A DNA stretch of 64,000 nucleotides from Allium sativum (taxonomy: Eukaryota > Streptophyta > Magnoliopsida > Asparagales > Amaryllidaceae): assembly GCA_030737875.1 (NCBI GenBank), contig CM060912.1:878005199-878069198 (forward strand), in the 5' to 3' direction. A model generated the notes under the pieces. That model made no database searches and had not been told where the DNA came from. It was given only the letters and a program-made list of their open reading frames with translations. Shown in pieces: positions 22,334-34,393 of this stretch (position 1 is the stretch's first letter; the number at the start of each line of letters is the position of its first letter). Position numbers and translations under genes: made by a program.

Positions 22334-22448
22334 GCTGGAAAACCCGGCAAGGTCATGGCATTATCGAATTTCTATGGCTTATAGATTTCCTGGATTATCC
22401 AGCACACATCTTCCTTCAACCAGCGAGATATGTTCTGGGGGGCAAACT

Positions 22449-23485
22449 TGTTGACACACTTTTTGGTAAAACTGTCACACTGAATATCTGGATAACATCG
22501 CGCTCGGATATGGAGAACATCATCAGAAGACAGGCAGCGATTTGGTCAAAGTCACATCACGAACAAAGAAAGGCCCGAAACTCCTATCAGATGACCTTTT
22601 TTGGGCCCGAAAACAGCGATTACAAAGCTAAGCTCGGTAGCTCTTGTAAATCTCTGAATTAGCTTCAGTTTGAGCTTTGGTTTGGCTCAATTGGACTTAC
22701 GGTTTGAAAGATATGCCTATTTCTGTAAACTGGTGTAATCTGAAAATTTCCTGGATAATGCAACGAAGCGTCACACGATCGAAGTATGGCTCATGCACCC
22801 TCGGATCGCCCCTCATCGGATCGCCCCCCTCGGCTCGTGATGCACCTCGTCTCGTGAAGTACCTCGTCTCGTGAAGCACGTCGACTCGAGGAGCACATGT
22901 AGACCACGACCCGATCGCCAACACTTCACGCCAACTCGCGACCAGACCCGGATCGTGATAGCCATATCACGATCTGACCCATGACCACGAACCGATCTCC
23001 AGACCTGCAGATACGCGCATTTTTTTGACCTATTCTTAAGGCTACACCTGCTCCTACTTTTCCGGATCGGGTGCCACGTACCCCTCCACGAACTGGTCCT
23101 CCCAGAAGCTCTCCTACAGCTATGAATACACCATTTGAAGGCATTTTCAGGGATCTTTTGGCTCTAACTCCTCAGAGCTTCAAATTGCTCTCTGCAAAGC
23201 AATTTCAGCAGCAAAGGAGCCAAATTCCACATCATAACACGAGGATTTCGTGTATAATCTTATGATTTCTTACCTCTTTTCATTATAAACACGAGGATTT
23301 CGTGTATAAACCGAGAGAATTGTACTTGTAACTTCTTAGGATTTAAGAAGAGATAAACTGGACGTAGGCTTGGTTTGAGCCGAACCACTATAAAAATTTT
23401 GTGTGTCTCCTCTTTATTTACTTTTTTCTGCATTCTGTGATTTGTGATCTGCATTTGGGTGTTAGGCCCAGATTTTGGTGTAACA
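22449..23485 (+). mobile_element. LTR 3 of gag-only array (1,037 bp)
   Basis: The ends are TGTTGACACAC and GGTGTAACA (one base different from the other LTRs near the end). The TATA box is mutated to TATGAATA. The GGATT-loop hairpins in the leader are retained. Confidence 0.87.
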
Positions 23486-23488
23486 TTT

Positions 23489-23506
23489 TGGCGCGCCAGG
23501 AAGGGG
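23489..23506 (+). other. Primer-binding site of array unit 3
   Basis: TGGCGCGCCAGGAAGGGG begins four bases after the LTR 3 end and is identical to the unit 2 site. Confidence 0.7.
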
Positions 23507-23555
23507 GGCACACGACAACTTCAACTTTTGCTTGGATTTTTTGGCTATTGGATAA

Positions 23556-25242
23556 ATGGCAATCAAAAGGAAGAAAACTAGAACTTCCGCTCATGCTGAT
23601 GATGCTGAAGTTGAAGACACAAGGAACGAGGCAAGCCAGGAAGCTTCCTCTCATGGAGATCCTTCTGCATACTTGACCAGAGACGAGATGGACGGAGTTC
23701 TCACTGAACTGAGAGATCAGATGGCACGGTAAGATGAACTCCTCCAGAAACAACAGGAAATGATCAACCAATTGTTCCCTCGAATGGATGGAAGGCCGAG
23801 CAACGCTCAAGTCATTGGAAATGAAGCCACTGAAGCGGCTCGCACATCATCTGGACTCGGGGGCAACCCCCTCACTCTTGGAAATGTTCAGGTTCAACCT
23901 ACTTCAGCCCCAGTTCAAATGGAAACAAGGACGGAAGCTCTCGCTCCTCAACTGCAACCGGATCACGATGGAGATCCAGAAGCGGCTCGTGATAGGGCAT
24001 CACGACCCGATCAGATCGCCCCCCCAAACTCACGCACCGCCTTCCACGTTCCACGACCGGGTCGGGTCACCCCCCTCGAACCGCGATCCCCAGGCAACAG
24101 CTCAGCAACAGCTTTTATCCTCTCCTGCATTCAACGCTGGGGGCACCAGCTCTGATTTTGGTAGTTTGCAACAGCTTTTTGAAGGCAATCGACTCGCTGA
24201 TATGATTCAACGCCTCTCGAGAGGCTGCACCTATCAGAATGACGTGGATGACGTCAATCACAATCCATTCACTCAGGAAATCAGGAATTCCCGCAATCCC
24301 CCGGATTTCAAACTCCCACAACTGGAGCCATACAACGGCAGGACGGATCCTACCGTGCATCTCATGCGCTACAAACGACATATGGAAGTTCAATCGGCAT
24401 CGGAAAACGTCACGGCAAAGTGTTTTCCCCTCTTTCTGACTGACATAGCCGCTATGTGGATTCGAAAGCTAGAAACGGAATCGATCAGCAGTTGGAACAT
24501 GTTGGTCGCACGCTTTGTTTAACAATTTTGGGTCCACATCGCACGACCCAAGAACGTCATGTCACTCACCACAATCAAGCAGAGGCCTATAGAAACTCTG
24601 CGTTCCTTTCTGGAAAGATTCAACGTTGCAGCAGCGTCAGTTGACCGACCTGAACCATCGATGGTACTAATGGCAGCGGTATCCGGTGTCTTGGATAATA
24701 CGGAATTCAAAAAATCTTTGTACCAAGATTCACCATGAAATCTCGACGAATTCTACCTTGAAGCGGACAGATTTCTGCGGGAAGAAGATGCAACCTCCAA
24801 GAAGAAAGTTCTCGATGTAAACATGCTTAAAGACGGAGAACCGTCTGATTTTGGAAACGGCAAAGGAAAAAATGCTGTCAAGAATGACCGCAATCCTCAG
24901 CCCCGGAGAGGGCCCAGATACGATAAGTACACTGAACTCAATGCCCCACTCTCGGACATCTATCTGGACGCGAACGGTGTTATCTCCTACCCAAAGCCTC
25001 CTAGGAGGGAACCATCGCAAAGAGAACGTGATTCTGGAAAGCACTGCATATTCCACGATATGGACGGTCATGACACTAATGACTGTAGACATCTTCGTGA
25101 TCTGATTGAGGAACGGGTTAGACGTGGAGAGCTACCTGAATATGTGATACCACCAACAGCGCCCACACCTGTGCTGCCACCTCCTGCTCCCCGGAGAGGG
25201 AACGACCCTGGATCGAGCTCTCGTGGGCTCATCATAAACTGA
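23556..25242 (+). pseudogene. gag: gag, unit 3 (multiple defects)
   Basis: ATG at 23556 starts the same gag as units 1 and 2. TAA at about 23730 replaces CAA (ATGGCACGG then TAA). The frame changes around a run of seven C at about 24018. TAA at 24520 replaces a glutamate or glutamine region seen as FIEQF in other units, and TGA at about 24737 replaces a CGA. The C-terminal part from about 24823 to the RGLIIN end, including the zinc-knuckle motif, is open. It is the most damaged of the complete copies. Confidence 0.85.
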
Positions 25243-25315
25243 TCTAGATGAGATCAGCTTTCATTTTCTGCATTTCTTAGGCTTTAAGATTTGTTTTTTG
25301 CTTTCACTAGGTTTT

Positions 25316-26002
25316 CCGATTGGTTGAATCGGAGTACACACGTTCGAGATTAAGATGTAGCCCCAAAGCGCGCTCTGGACTCAGTGTCAAACCGATCAGG
25401 ATTTGCTTTGGTTTTGCATTTTGAATTGAATAAGTACTTTCCAAGCATGGATTATGTTAGGAGAATTTAAGTATTTGTTCAGGATGTGGCAGGATCCTCA
25501 ACTTCGGTTAAAGTATAGCTCATACTTATTATGGAACTCTAGGTATGGATTATGCCTAGGGACGGACTATCTTGTCAGGCTGTGGCAAGCGTAGCTCTAC
25601 TTCAGTTCTGAGTATGGTTTATACTCACTTTAGAATCTTAAGTATGGATTATACTTAGGAACGACAAATGGTCTTGTTAGGATGTGACAAAAGAAATCGG
25701 GTATGGATTATACTCGGTTTGAACCCAAGGGTATGGATTATGCCCTGCAAACGGTCTTGTCAGGATGTGACAAAAGAAATCGGGTATGGATTATACTTGA
25801 TTTGGACTTCTGGGTATGGATTATGCCTGGAAATGTTGGCCTTTGCCAGGATTTGGCAGGATGACTCAAACGTCCCTTGAGTATGGTTTATGCTCATTAG
25901 ACGCCGAAGCATGGTTTATGCTCAGAAAATTTGAACAATATCGCCAGGATTTGGCACATTTGTTTTTCCTTTATCTCTTTACAGGTATGGATTATATCTG
26001 CA
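25316..26002 (+). repeat. GGATT-loop hairpin array, unit 3
   Basis: It runs from CCGATT/AATCGG (25316) to TACAGGTAT/ATATCTGCA (25980-26002, last stem with one mismatch). In this copy the stem near 25632 is long: CTTAAGTAT pairs with ATACTTAGG around GGATT. Confidence 0.8.
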
Positions 26003-26117
26003 GCTGGCAGACCCGGCAAGGTCCTGGCATTATCGAATTTCTATGGCTTATAGATTTCCTGGACTATCCAGAACACATCTTCCTTCAACCAGCGAGATAT
26101 GTTCTGGGGGGCAAACT

Positions 26118-27123
26118 TGTTGACACACTTTTTGGTAAAAGCTGTCACACTGAATATCTGAATAACATCGCGCTCGGATATGGAGAACATCGTCAGAAAA
26201 CAGGCATTTATTTGGTCAAAGTCGCATCACGAACAAAGAAAGGCCCAAAACTCCTATCAAATGACCTTTTTGGGCCCAAAAACAATGATTATGAAGATAG
26301 ACTTGGTAACTCTTGTAGATCTCTGAATTAGCTTCAGTTTGAGCTTTGGTTTGGCTCAATCGAACTTACGGTTTGAAAGTTATGCCCGTTTCCGTAAACT
26401 GGTGTAATATGGCAATTTCCTGGATAATGCAACGAAGCGTCACACGATCGGAGTATGGCTCATGCAGCCTCGGATCACCCCCCTCGGCTCGTGATGCACC
26501 TCGTCTCGTGAAGCACCCCGACTCGTGGAGCACATGTAGACCACGCCCTGATCGCCAACACTCCACGCCATCTCGCGACCACACCCGGATCGTGATAGCC
26601 ATATCACGATCCGACCCATGACCACGAACCGATCTCCAGACCTGCAGATACGCGCATTGTTTTGACCTATTCTTAAGGCTACACATGCTCCTACTTTTCC
26701 GGATCGGGTGCCACGTACCCTACCACGAACCGGTCCTCCCAAAAGCTCTCCTACAGCTATGATTACACCATTTGAAGGCATTTTCAGGGATCTTTTGGCT
26801 CTAACTCCTCAGAGCTTCCACCATTGCTCTCTGCAAAGAATTTCAGCAGCAAAGGAGCCAAATTCCACATCATAACACGAGAATTTCGTGTATAATCTTA
26901 TGATTTCTTACCTCTTTTCATTGTAAACACGAGGATTTCGTGTATAAACTAAGAGAATTGTACTTGTAACTTCTTAGGATTTAAGAAGAGATAAAGTGGA
27001 CGTAGGATTGGTTTGAGCCGAACCACTATAAAAACTTCGTGTGTCTCCTCTTTATTTACTTTTTTCTGCACTCTGTGATTTGTGATCTGCATTTGAGTGT
27101 TAGGCCCAGATTTTGGTCTAACA
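26118..27123 (+). mobile_element. LTR 4 of gag-only array, right end of the array (1,006 bp)
   Basis: It begins TGTTGACACAC and ends GGTCTAACA. Instead of a primer site it is followed by ATTTTGAACTG, which is sequence of the element B LTR (equivalent to 34650). This is therefore the right boundary of the insertion, and ATTTT (27124-27128) is the expected 5-bp target duplication. The TATA box is degraded to TATGATTA, and two short deletions are visible compared with LTR 2. Confidence 0.87.
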
Positions 27124-30100
27124 ATTTTGAACTGTAATTTTCTAACGAATGTAAGAAACTGAGATTTCAGTTTCTAAATTGTAAGTTTTGTCCAGATTAA
27201 AATTTAAAATACTCGCTATAGAATTTATTTAAATTTTAATATATATATAGCCCTTAAAAATAGCCATTTTGCAAATGACCTCTGTTTTCGACGAAACCAC
27301 TTTTGTTGGATCTAGAATGTCAAATTATTGTTAGGTTTAAAATTTCATAATTTTTGGAATTAATATGTGAGCATAGTAAATTTAAACGCATTTTCAATTT
27401 TAGTTTTTATTTAATAAACCAGTTAAATAGCCATTTTTCAAACGATCTTCAAATTCGACGAAATTAATTTTGTTAGGTCTGTATCCTCAAAACATAGATA
27501 GATTTCAATTTTCATAATTTTTGGAGTCAGTATGTGACCTCGGTAAATTAAAATGTATGTTCAAATTCAATATTGACCGTTATATTAATTTATATTTTAA
27601 TTTTGATAAAAACTGATAAAAACAGTCGAATTAGCTTATGGAACATATCCCATTGTGTCTGGAATGAGGGTATTTGCTTAGGGGCGACAGTCGTTGTATA
27701 TATACACACACGTTTGCCTAGAAACCCTAATTCTCCCATTCGTTTGTCTACGCCACCAACGATTAATCAAAGGCCCATTTTTTTCCAATCTTCCTCCCCA
27801 ATTTTCTTCTAATTCATTCAATGATTTTCGAAACCTTTAAAAGCAAAATTCAAGAGCTAGAAGAGCTCTATCTTCTCAACGGTAGTGATCATCTTTAAAT
27901 CTGAGCATTGAGAGAAACTGGGCTTCTAGGGTTCGCTGTTCATAGGCTTTTTCTGGGTGGAGGAGGCGATCGCGGCGGACGCCGTTCAGGTCGTGGGGAG
28001 AGGTGACGAGGGCACATGGATGGCTGGTCTCTGATCGGCAGCAGGTGATGCCTACGGTGGTGCGCAGGGGAATTGTTCAAGTCCAGGGCGGTTTCATGAT
28101 TTTACAGTAGAAACGGGAAGAAGAAGGGCTATTTCCCTAATTATGTAATTAAAATTGGTTAATTATGATTTGTTAATTAAACTATGTAATTAACTTATAA
28201 ACGATCTTAACTTTTTCGTATGACGTCGAAATTCAGTGATTTCAGAAGCTTTGGAATTGCGGAGACGAGATCTACGCGATGGAACCGACCAGAACGGAAA
28301 CGGGGCAAGAAGGATTTTTGAGCTAAATTAAACGCCTATTTAATTTAGTTTAAAAATAAAATCTTCAAATAAAGACTGGCGGAGTGGAAACCAATGTGAG
28401 AACTCTCTCACTAAAATATTTGTATAGTTATTTATTTTATAATTGAAAATATATAGATTGTCAGTGTTAATTTTTATTTGTTTAATTATCACAAAAAAAT
28501 GTTGTACGGTGCCCAGTTAATTTTTATTTGTTTAATTAGCTCACATCCACTATTGTTTGAAAACCATGGATGATTTAATTGACTGTGTTGTGTTGTGATT
28601 GTGATGATTAACATATTAAAAATAATGTTAATATTATTGTGGTAGTTGAAATTAAATTATAAATATCCATTTATAATTTAAACACTAAAAATTGGTTAAT
28701 TAGAAAAATAATTCAAATCAAACTAGAATTGGTTAAATTTATTAACCAGTGATTAATTTAAATTCATTGTTGTTGGTTGAAAACCCCACACGGGCCCGGG
28801 GATGATAATTTATTCACATCACCCTTGGATTTAATTATATGTCAACTGATTGATTGACAGACTGGTATAAGCGTTATTTAATTATTTAATGCTTATACAG
28901 TTATAAATTGTACTTTGGATGTGAATTGAATGTTTATCACTGTTTTTGAATACATGTAATGTATGGAATCCAAATAAATGAAATTATATGGTAATTGATG
29001 GAGTCTGATTCCAATTCAAAAATAACGAATATTATAAATAATATTCAGTAAAGAATCAAAAATATGATTTTGACATCCGATTTTGAATGGACATGCAAAT
29101 ATTGAAATATGTGAAGCCGAGTTAAGTAGATATATGCCATTTTAACTCGAGCGGAATTTTCTATCGATTTTATTCATTTTATAACGAATATCGAAAAGAA
29201 TCGATTTCAAAATCTGATATTTTGAAAATATTATCATTTTAATATTATAATGATATCGAATATTCAATTTTGGTTTAAAATTGAAATGGAAGTTGGAATT
29301 GTTTTTAAAATGAATTTATAAACGATTTATAAAATACGTTTTAAATAGAAATCGACTAAATATATTATATATATTCAAATGGTTTGAATAGAACGTATCA
29401 AGCAGCGACCGTTCGCGAATTTCAACCATTAACTTCAAATTTATGTAACGAGAGATCCGACCATCAAATTCCCTAAAACCGGAACCGTTGGGTTCGTATC
29501 GAAAAGATCTTTCAAATGAATATATGAGATTTAAATTTGAATGGTTAGATTTTAAAATATGTCCAAATCAATTTCAAAAACGGTCACTATGAATGCAGTT
29601 CGGTGGCTGTTATTGGAAACCAACTGTACGGGTCTTAATAAAATTATTAAAAATTTGGAATTTTTTTTTTTGTAAAATCATAATTACTGATTTGGAAAGG
29701 TTTTGGATGAATATTCCAAATTTGAAAAGACAAAAGATATTTTTCTGAATGAACTGGTTAACAGCTAGAAGAAAGAATGGATATGGTTTTAATATAACCA
29801 AGATTTTCCAATATATGAATTGGCTAGGATTTAAATGGAAATAATCTTCGGAATACTTCGATATTGGATTCCGTGATTATACAGATATTGTTGAGGAATT
29901 TGGAAGATATAGATATCGTTATTCCTAATATGATATCTGTTAGTTTCATAATTTGATATTGAAAATAAACCGGTATAATTTCTTTTCAGAGCCTTATATT
30001 TAATATCAAATTGGATTTTGGGTTTGTCATGAATGGTGTCTTCAATAACCTTGTTCTTAAACCCAGTTGAGAAAAGAATAAATCTTTTAATTAAGATTAA

Positions 30101-32794
30101 TGAAGTTTCTTGATTTATAATTACAAATTGGAATTCAATAGAAGGTGATTTTGTGTTCATTGTGAACAATGTTTTAAATAACATTTGTTCTTAAAACCCA
30201 ATTAACAGTATATGATTCGAAATTTATAAATCTTTTTATAAAGATTAATGGAAATTTTTTCAAAGTAAAGTTTCCCAATTTAATACATTAAATTGGAATT
30301 GAATGGAATTCGATTTAATAATAACCGAGATAAGTTTCTGTGAATAAAGGCCGTTACTATTTATGGAATTTAAAAAGGCTTTGTCGTTATTCCATTTATA
30401 TTATTATTCTGATATGGAAATTTATATCGATTATATATTGATCTGTTTTCCGTGAAGATTCCATAGTTAATGGAAGATGGTTTGGTTTATCATGAACTGT
30501 GTTTTAAATGACATTGGTTCTTTAACCCATTTAAAGACATGATTAGTTCCCTAAAAGATTGAAAAATCATCAAGTAATGATTTTTGAGATTAAAACCAAG
30601 GTGGAGTTTTAAATGAATCTTTACTTAGACTGAAATGTGAATGAGGTAATTAAATTTACTGAATTTAAGAAATGTTCGAGAATGGAGTACTGCTAGTTTT
30701 GCTCCATGCGATAGTTAAATCTTTAATTAGATTTGAAACGAGAAATGGTAATTAATTTTACCAGCAACACATTGAGTGTTAGATATGGAATACTACTAGT
30801 TTTGCTCCGTGGGATGAATAAGTTGTGATTGAGTTAATAAAATAAATGGTTACTTCGGTAAGGCTCGATAATCCTGACTAGTTAATAAAATCTATTGAAA
30901 TTGATATCCAAAGGAAGATTAAAGAATAAGTTTAGAAGAATTTATCTTTGATAAAATTTACGGGAACCTTTCCCTAAAAATGTGAATATTTGAATAAAAG
31001 AATATTCTGAATTGGAATGAGGCGTACGATGTGTTTTTATAGCACTTGATTATTGATTATAAAATACGTGAGTTATTCGGAAAGACCGGTTTTAACCCAT
31101 TCTGAATAATTAATATGAGACTAAAGTCTATGATTTGAAGACGATGGTTGAAGATCGGAGATCTTCATATCGAATGGATGATTACTAATATTTTAATTGG
31201 GATGTACTTGGAGACAAGGTAATAAGTGGTGATCATCTAGACGTACTTGGAGATCGACCGGATATGCGAGGCCCTCTATCATGTATTGGACATATGGGAC
31301 GAGGAATAAGGTGCCTCCGGTTTCGTTTCAAACCTAGAACGGATTTGCAGATGGATTGTGTGTCTGACAGTGTATTCCTTTATGTTGTATTCGTTGATCT
31401 CTGCTAAATATATATTTGTTTGGTAATGGAGAATTTGTTCTCTTGCTTAACACCCTCCTCTGAGACGTACGAGCTTATATGTTATATATTGGTGGAAATC
31501 AATGGTATGGTATGGATTGACAATGTGGCATGCTGAGTTGCATGGATCAAGGCTTTTTGTTGAAAAGTAGAGTCTTGTGGTTGATGATCAAAGCACAGCT
31601 TTAAGTAGCACAACTTTATGTAGCATTAATTCACGAGATTCACACCTCGGTATCAACCGAAAATGGGATGACGACCGCAAGGAAATGGATATATGTTAGT
31701 TTCTAGCTACGAGTAACATCATCGTATAGAGCCTAGACATTTTACTCATATGGATGTTGGAAATTTAATTGATTGAAAGCGAGGTACCTCGGATTTGATT
31801 TGAGTCCCTAGTGGCTCTTGATTGGTCGAAGATACTGACCAACTTTGGCGGTTCGATAGAACCGACTAACATATAGTTTATGGTATAACTAATCATCGAT
31901 GGATGACCGGCCCTGCCGCTAACCTAGGTTTTCCTAGAGGCGTGATCCTAAGGCATTGCTAGTGTGCCTCGAATCGGTAAGGACAATCGCTTGCCTTGGT
32001 TTATGGATGGAACCCAATTTCCAATATGCGATTTTACGATTTTAGTGGTAGACCTATATGGCGACGTAATATAATGTACCTACGCCGCCTATGATTGATA
32101 CAACTATATTTGAAGTTGATTTCATTACTTATAGTAATAATAAAAGATGAAATTTCGTGTATCATGCATTTTGGCTATTATAAGGTAAAACTCTCTCCTC
32201 GACTGCGTTCATTGTGTGATGGGACCTGAGTCTTATAATAACTTCATTTTTTTAGCATTGTGTTGTTTATTCTTATGCACTAGTATTCATGGGGGATAAA
32301 CCCGTTCCATGTTATACGGCGTAGTCTCGTGGTTTACCTAACTTTAAAATAAAAGCTAAAAACTGTTTTAGCTCTCACACCAGTCCCATGACTGATTCGG
32401 AGTCTATTGTTTTAACCTAAACTCTGGGTGCCCTTATTTTCCACTCGGGAAGCTAGTAGTTTTGGTTTTTGCAGATTTCTATTTCGTAGGATCCTAGTTT
32501 ACAGTTGGAGCTATATTTGGAAAGCTTTGTATCCGTGTATTTCTTTCAATTGTGCTAATTGATATATTTTCCTCTACACATTGTATTTATACATTATATG
32601 TTCAGAATGTAGTTTAAATATCTGATATTTTTCCGCTGTGTATTACTTATTTATACTCTGATATTCTTGTACTTTGATGTAAATTGTCGTAATAGCAATG
32701 AAATGTTCTATCGTTGTGTTCTGGTGCGTCGTGTTCTCAAAGCATTCCGCCTTCTTGTTTGGTTTACGCTGACCGGGAAGTTCAGGTCGCCACA
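27124..32794 (+). mobile_element. 5' LTR of giant-LTR element B (first 256 bp displaced)
   Basis: It aligns with 34650-40371 throughout and ends GGTCGCCACA just before a tRNA-Met primer site. The missing first part corresponds to 34394-34649 and should lie to the left of the nested insertions, outside the window. Substitutions and short indels relative to the 3' LTR are frequent, for example roughly ten differences in about 75 aligned bases near 28381/35971, so it is much older than element A. It lacks a ~65-bp piece present in the 3' LTR at about 35220-35285, just before the TATA region. It has no coding capacity. Confidence 0.88.
30020..30540 (+). repeat. Diverged hairpin module in element B LTR
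   Basis: This is the counterpart of the module at 1624-2078. One hairpin has GAACA...TGTTC and ATGTT/AACAT where element A has GTGTT/AACAC. A small stem reads CCAATTTAAT/ATTAAATTGG where element A has CCAATTAAAT/ATTTAATTGG. Paired positions changed together. The copy in the 3' LTR is at about 37580-38100. Confidence 0.65.
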
Positions 32795-32796
32795 TT

Positions 32797-32808
32797 TGGT
32801 ATCAGAGC
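32797..32808 (+). other. Primer-binding site of element B, initiator tRNA-Met type
   Basis: TGGTATCAGAGC begins two bases after the LTR end, as in element A. Confidence 0.9.
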
Positions 32809-32869
32809 TTTGGTTTACAAAGCTAGAGAACAAGACACATTAGAACCAAACGAAAGAATTCATCAGAGA

Positions 32870-32927
32870 TAGGATTAGTAATATCCTATAAGAATGACTC
32901 ATTAGAGATAGGGTTAGTAATACCCTA
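32870..32927 (+). repeat. Two PBS-proximal hairpins of element B
   Basis: TAGGAT/ATCCTA (32870-32888) and TAGGGT/ACCCTA (32909-32927), both with loop TAGTAAT, 39 bp apart and ~74 nt from the primer site. They are homologous to the three in element A, with compensating stem changes. Confidence 0.75.
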
Positions 32928-33699
32928 GAATGAGTTTGAAGAGTTTAATTATAAAAAATGAATTGAGTTTTGAAAGTTATATCTTATTATACGTATTTGA
33001 GTATTTTATTTGATATTATTTTGGACTATCAAGTATAAGAAGATTTTGCATATATGCCTTGCAAACGTATATTCGAAGTCTCAAATATACTGGGTAGATA
33101 TAGAATCACACTCTAGTCTCCCGGAGATGATTCTGATGATGACTATGGCATCATCAGTATTTATGTTCGAGTTTCGAAAGTGGGATATCTATATATTTCC
33201 AATTGACTGGTGTGAGAACTAAACTTAGTTAGAGTTTATTGTTTGTGATTTGACATTGAAAATATGATTTTTGAGTATATAAGAGATATATATTTGAAAA
33301 GCTAATAAACTAATTGATTGCTGGTTGTGATGTGTGATTATTAGTTCAAATAATTAAAATATTGGAATGATCAAACTAATAAAAGAATGAAAGGTAAAAT
33401 TTAGCCAAATCGAATTTAATATTGAACTGAATTGAAAATTGATTAGAAGTGCATACATATACATGTATATATATTGAACAGGCTAGGTTATGGATTCACT
33501 ATTGAGTAGAGAAATAAATTGTGTGCCCGACAAACAGGTGCTTCTTAATGAGTTGGATGTGCAATTTTATTATTATATAAACTACTATGAATGATTTTGG
33601 ATGCGTTGTGATGGTCGTTCTGTGTGAAATTTAAACCCACACCATTGGATAGTAACCAACAAATTATGAAGTACGCCACATAACATACTACGTGAAGAC

Positions 33700-33960
33700 A
33701 TCATACATATCATATTCCATATAAGCGTTTGGTGCTTATATAACGAGGTTGGGATTACCATATGAGAAAGATGCTTGTATGGTGATGACTAAATTACAGG
33801 TTGAATCGAAGACTGATTATAGATGGCATAACATATTATATTCCATATAAGCATTTGGTGCTTATATGACGAGAGTTGGATTACCATATGAGCGAGACGC
33901 TTGTATGGCGATGACTGAATTACAGCTTGAACAGAAGGCTGATTATGGACTTAATACATA
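33700..33960 (+). repeat. 126-bp tandem duplication with perfect 8-bp stems
   Basis: Two copies each contain ATATAAGC and GCTTATAT separated by seven bases (33719-33741 and 33845-33867). The stems are identical and the loops differ by one base. Confidence 0.7.
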
Positions 33961-34380
33961 TAATGGTGAAGGGCAGGATTTAATAAAAACCCAACACAGG
34001 TCTGGAGATAACAAAAATTCACGTCTCTCTTGTTTTTAGTTATGGCACATTGATTATTTTATTATTTCTAACACTGGGGCAAGGTCTAAGATTTCGACTA
34101 TTTACACGTCTCCCTTGGGCATGGATAGGTCACAAATGTTATGTATGCTTTTTATTGTTTTATTGGGTGCCTAATACGGCCACATAAATTTTTCAAACCC
34201 TCCCAGTACAAAGGAGGTTATGGCGAAATTTTTCGAAAATTTAGGGTGTTAGCCAAAATTTAGAGATATTTTGAAGTTCTTAGAAACTAAAAAGTTGAAG
34301 AACTCAAGCCAGAATGAAAGTTGAGTTGGTTAGTTAAACAACTTTCAGCTCCGTTCTTTTTTCGAGGACGAAAAAGTTTT

Positions 34381-34393
34381 AAGTGGAGGAGAT
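34381..34393 (+). other. Polypurine tract of element B
   Basis: AAGTGGAGGAGAT lies immediately before the TGTAACAACTC start of the 3' LTR, matching the tract of element A in place and composition. Confidence 0.85.

Larger units (their letters stand above)
32795..34393 (+). mobile_element. Internal region of element B, non-coding (1,599 bp)
   Basis: Primer-binding site at 32797, two PBS-proximal hairpin repeats, a ~126-bp tandem duplication (about 33700-33950), and a polypurine tract at its end. Both ends match the internal region of element A, including GGAGGTTATGGCGAAATTTTT at about 34212. No gag or pol domain is found; the 70-codon frame at 33010 starts with TTG-like codon choice and has no family resemblance. 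The element is non-autonomous, with the same plan as element A. Confidence 0.85.
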
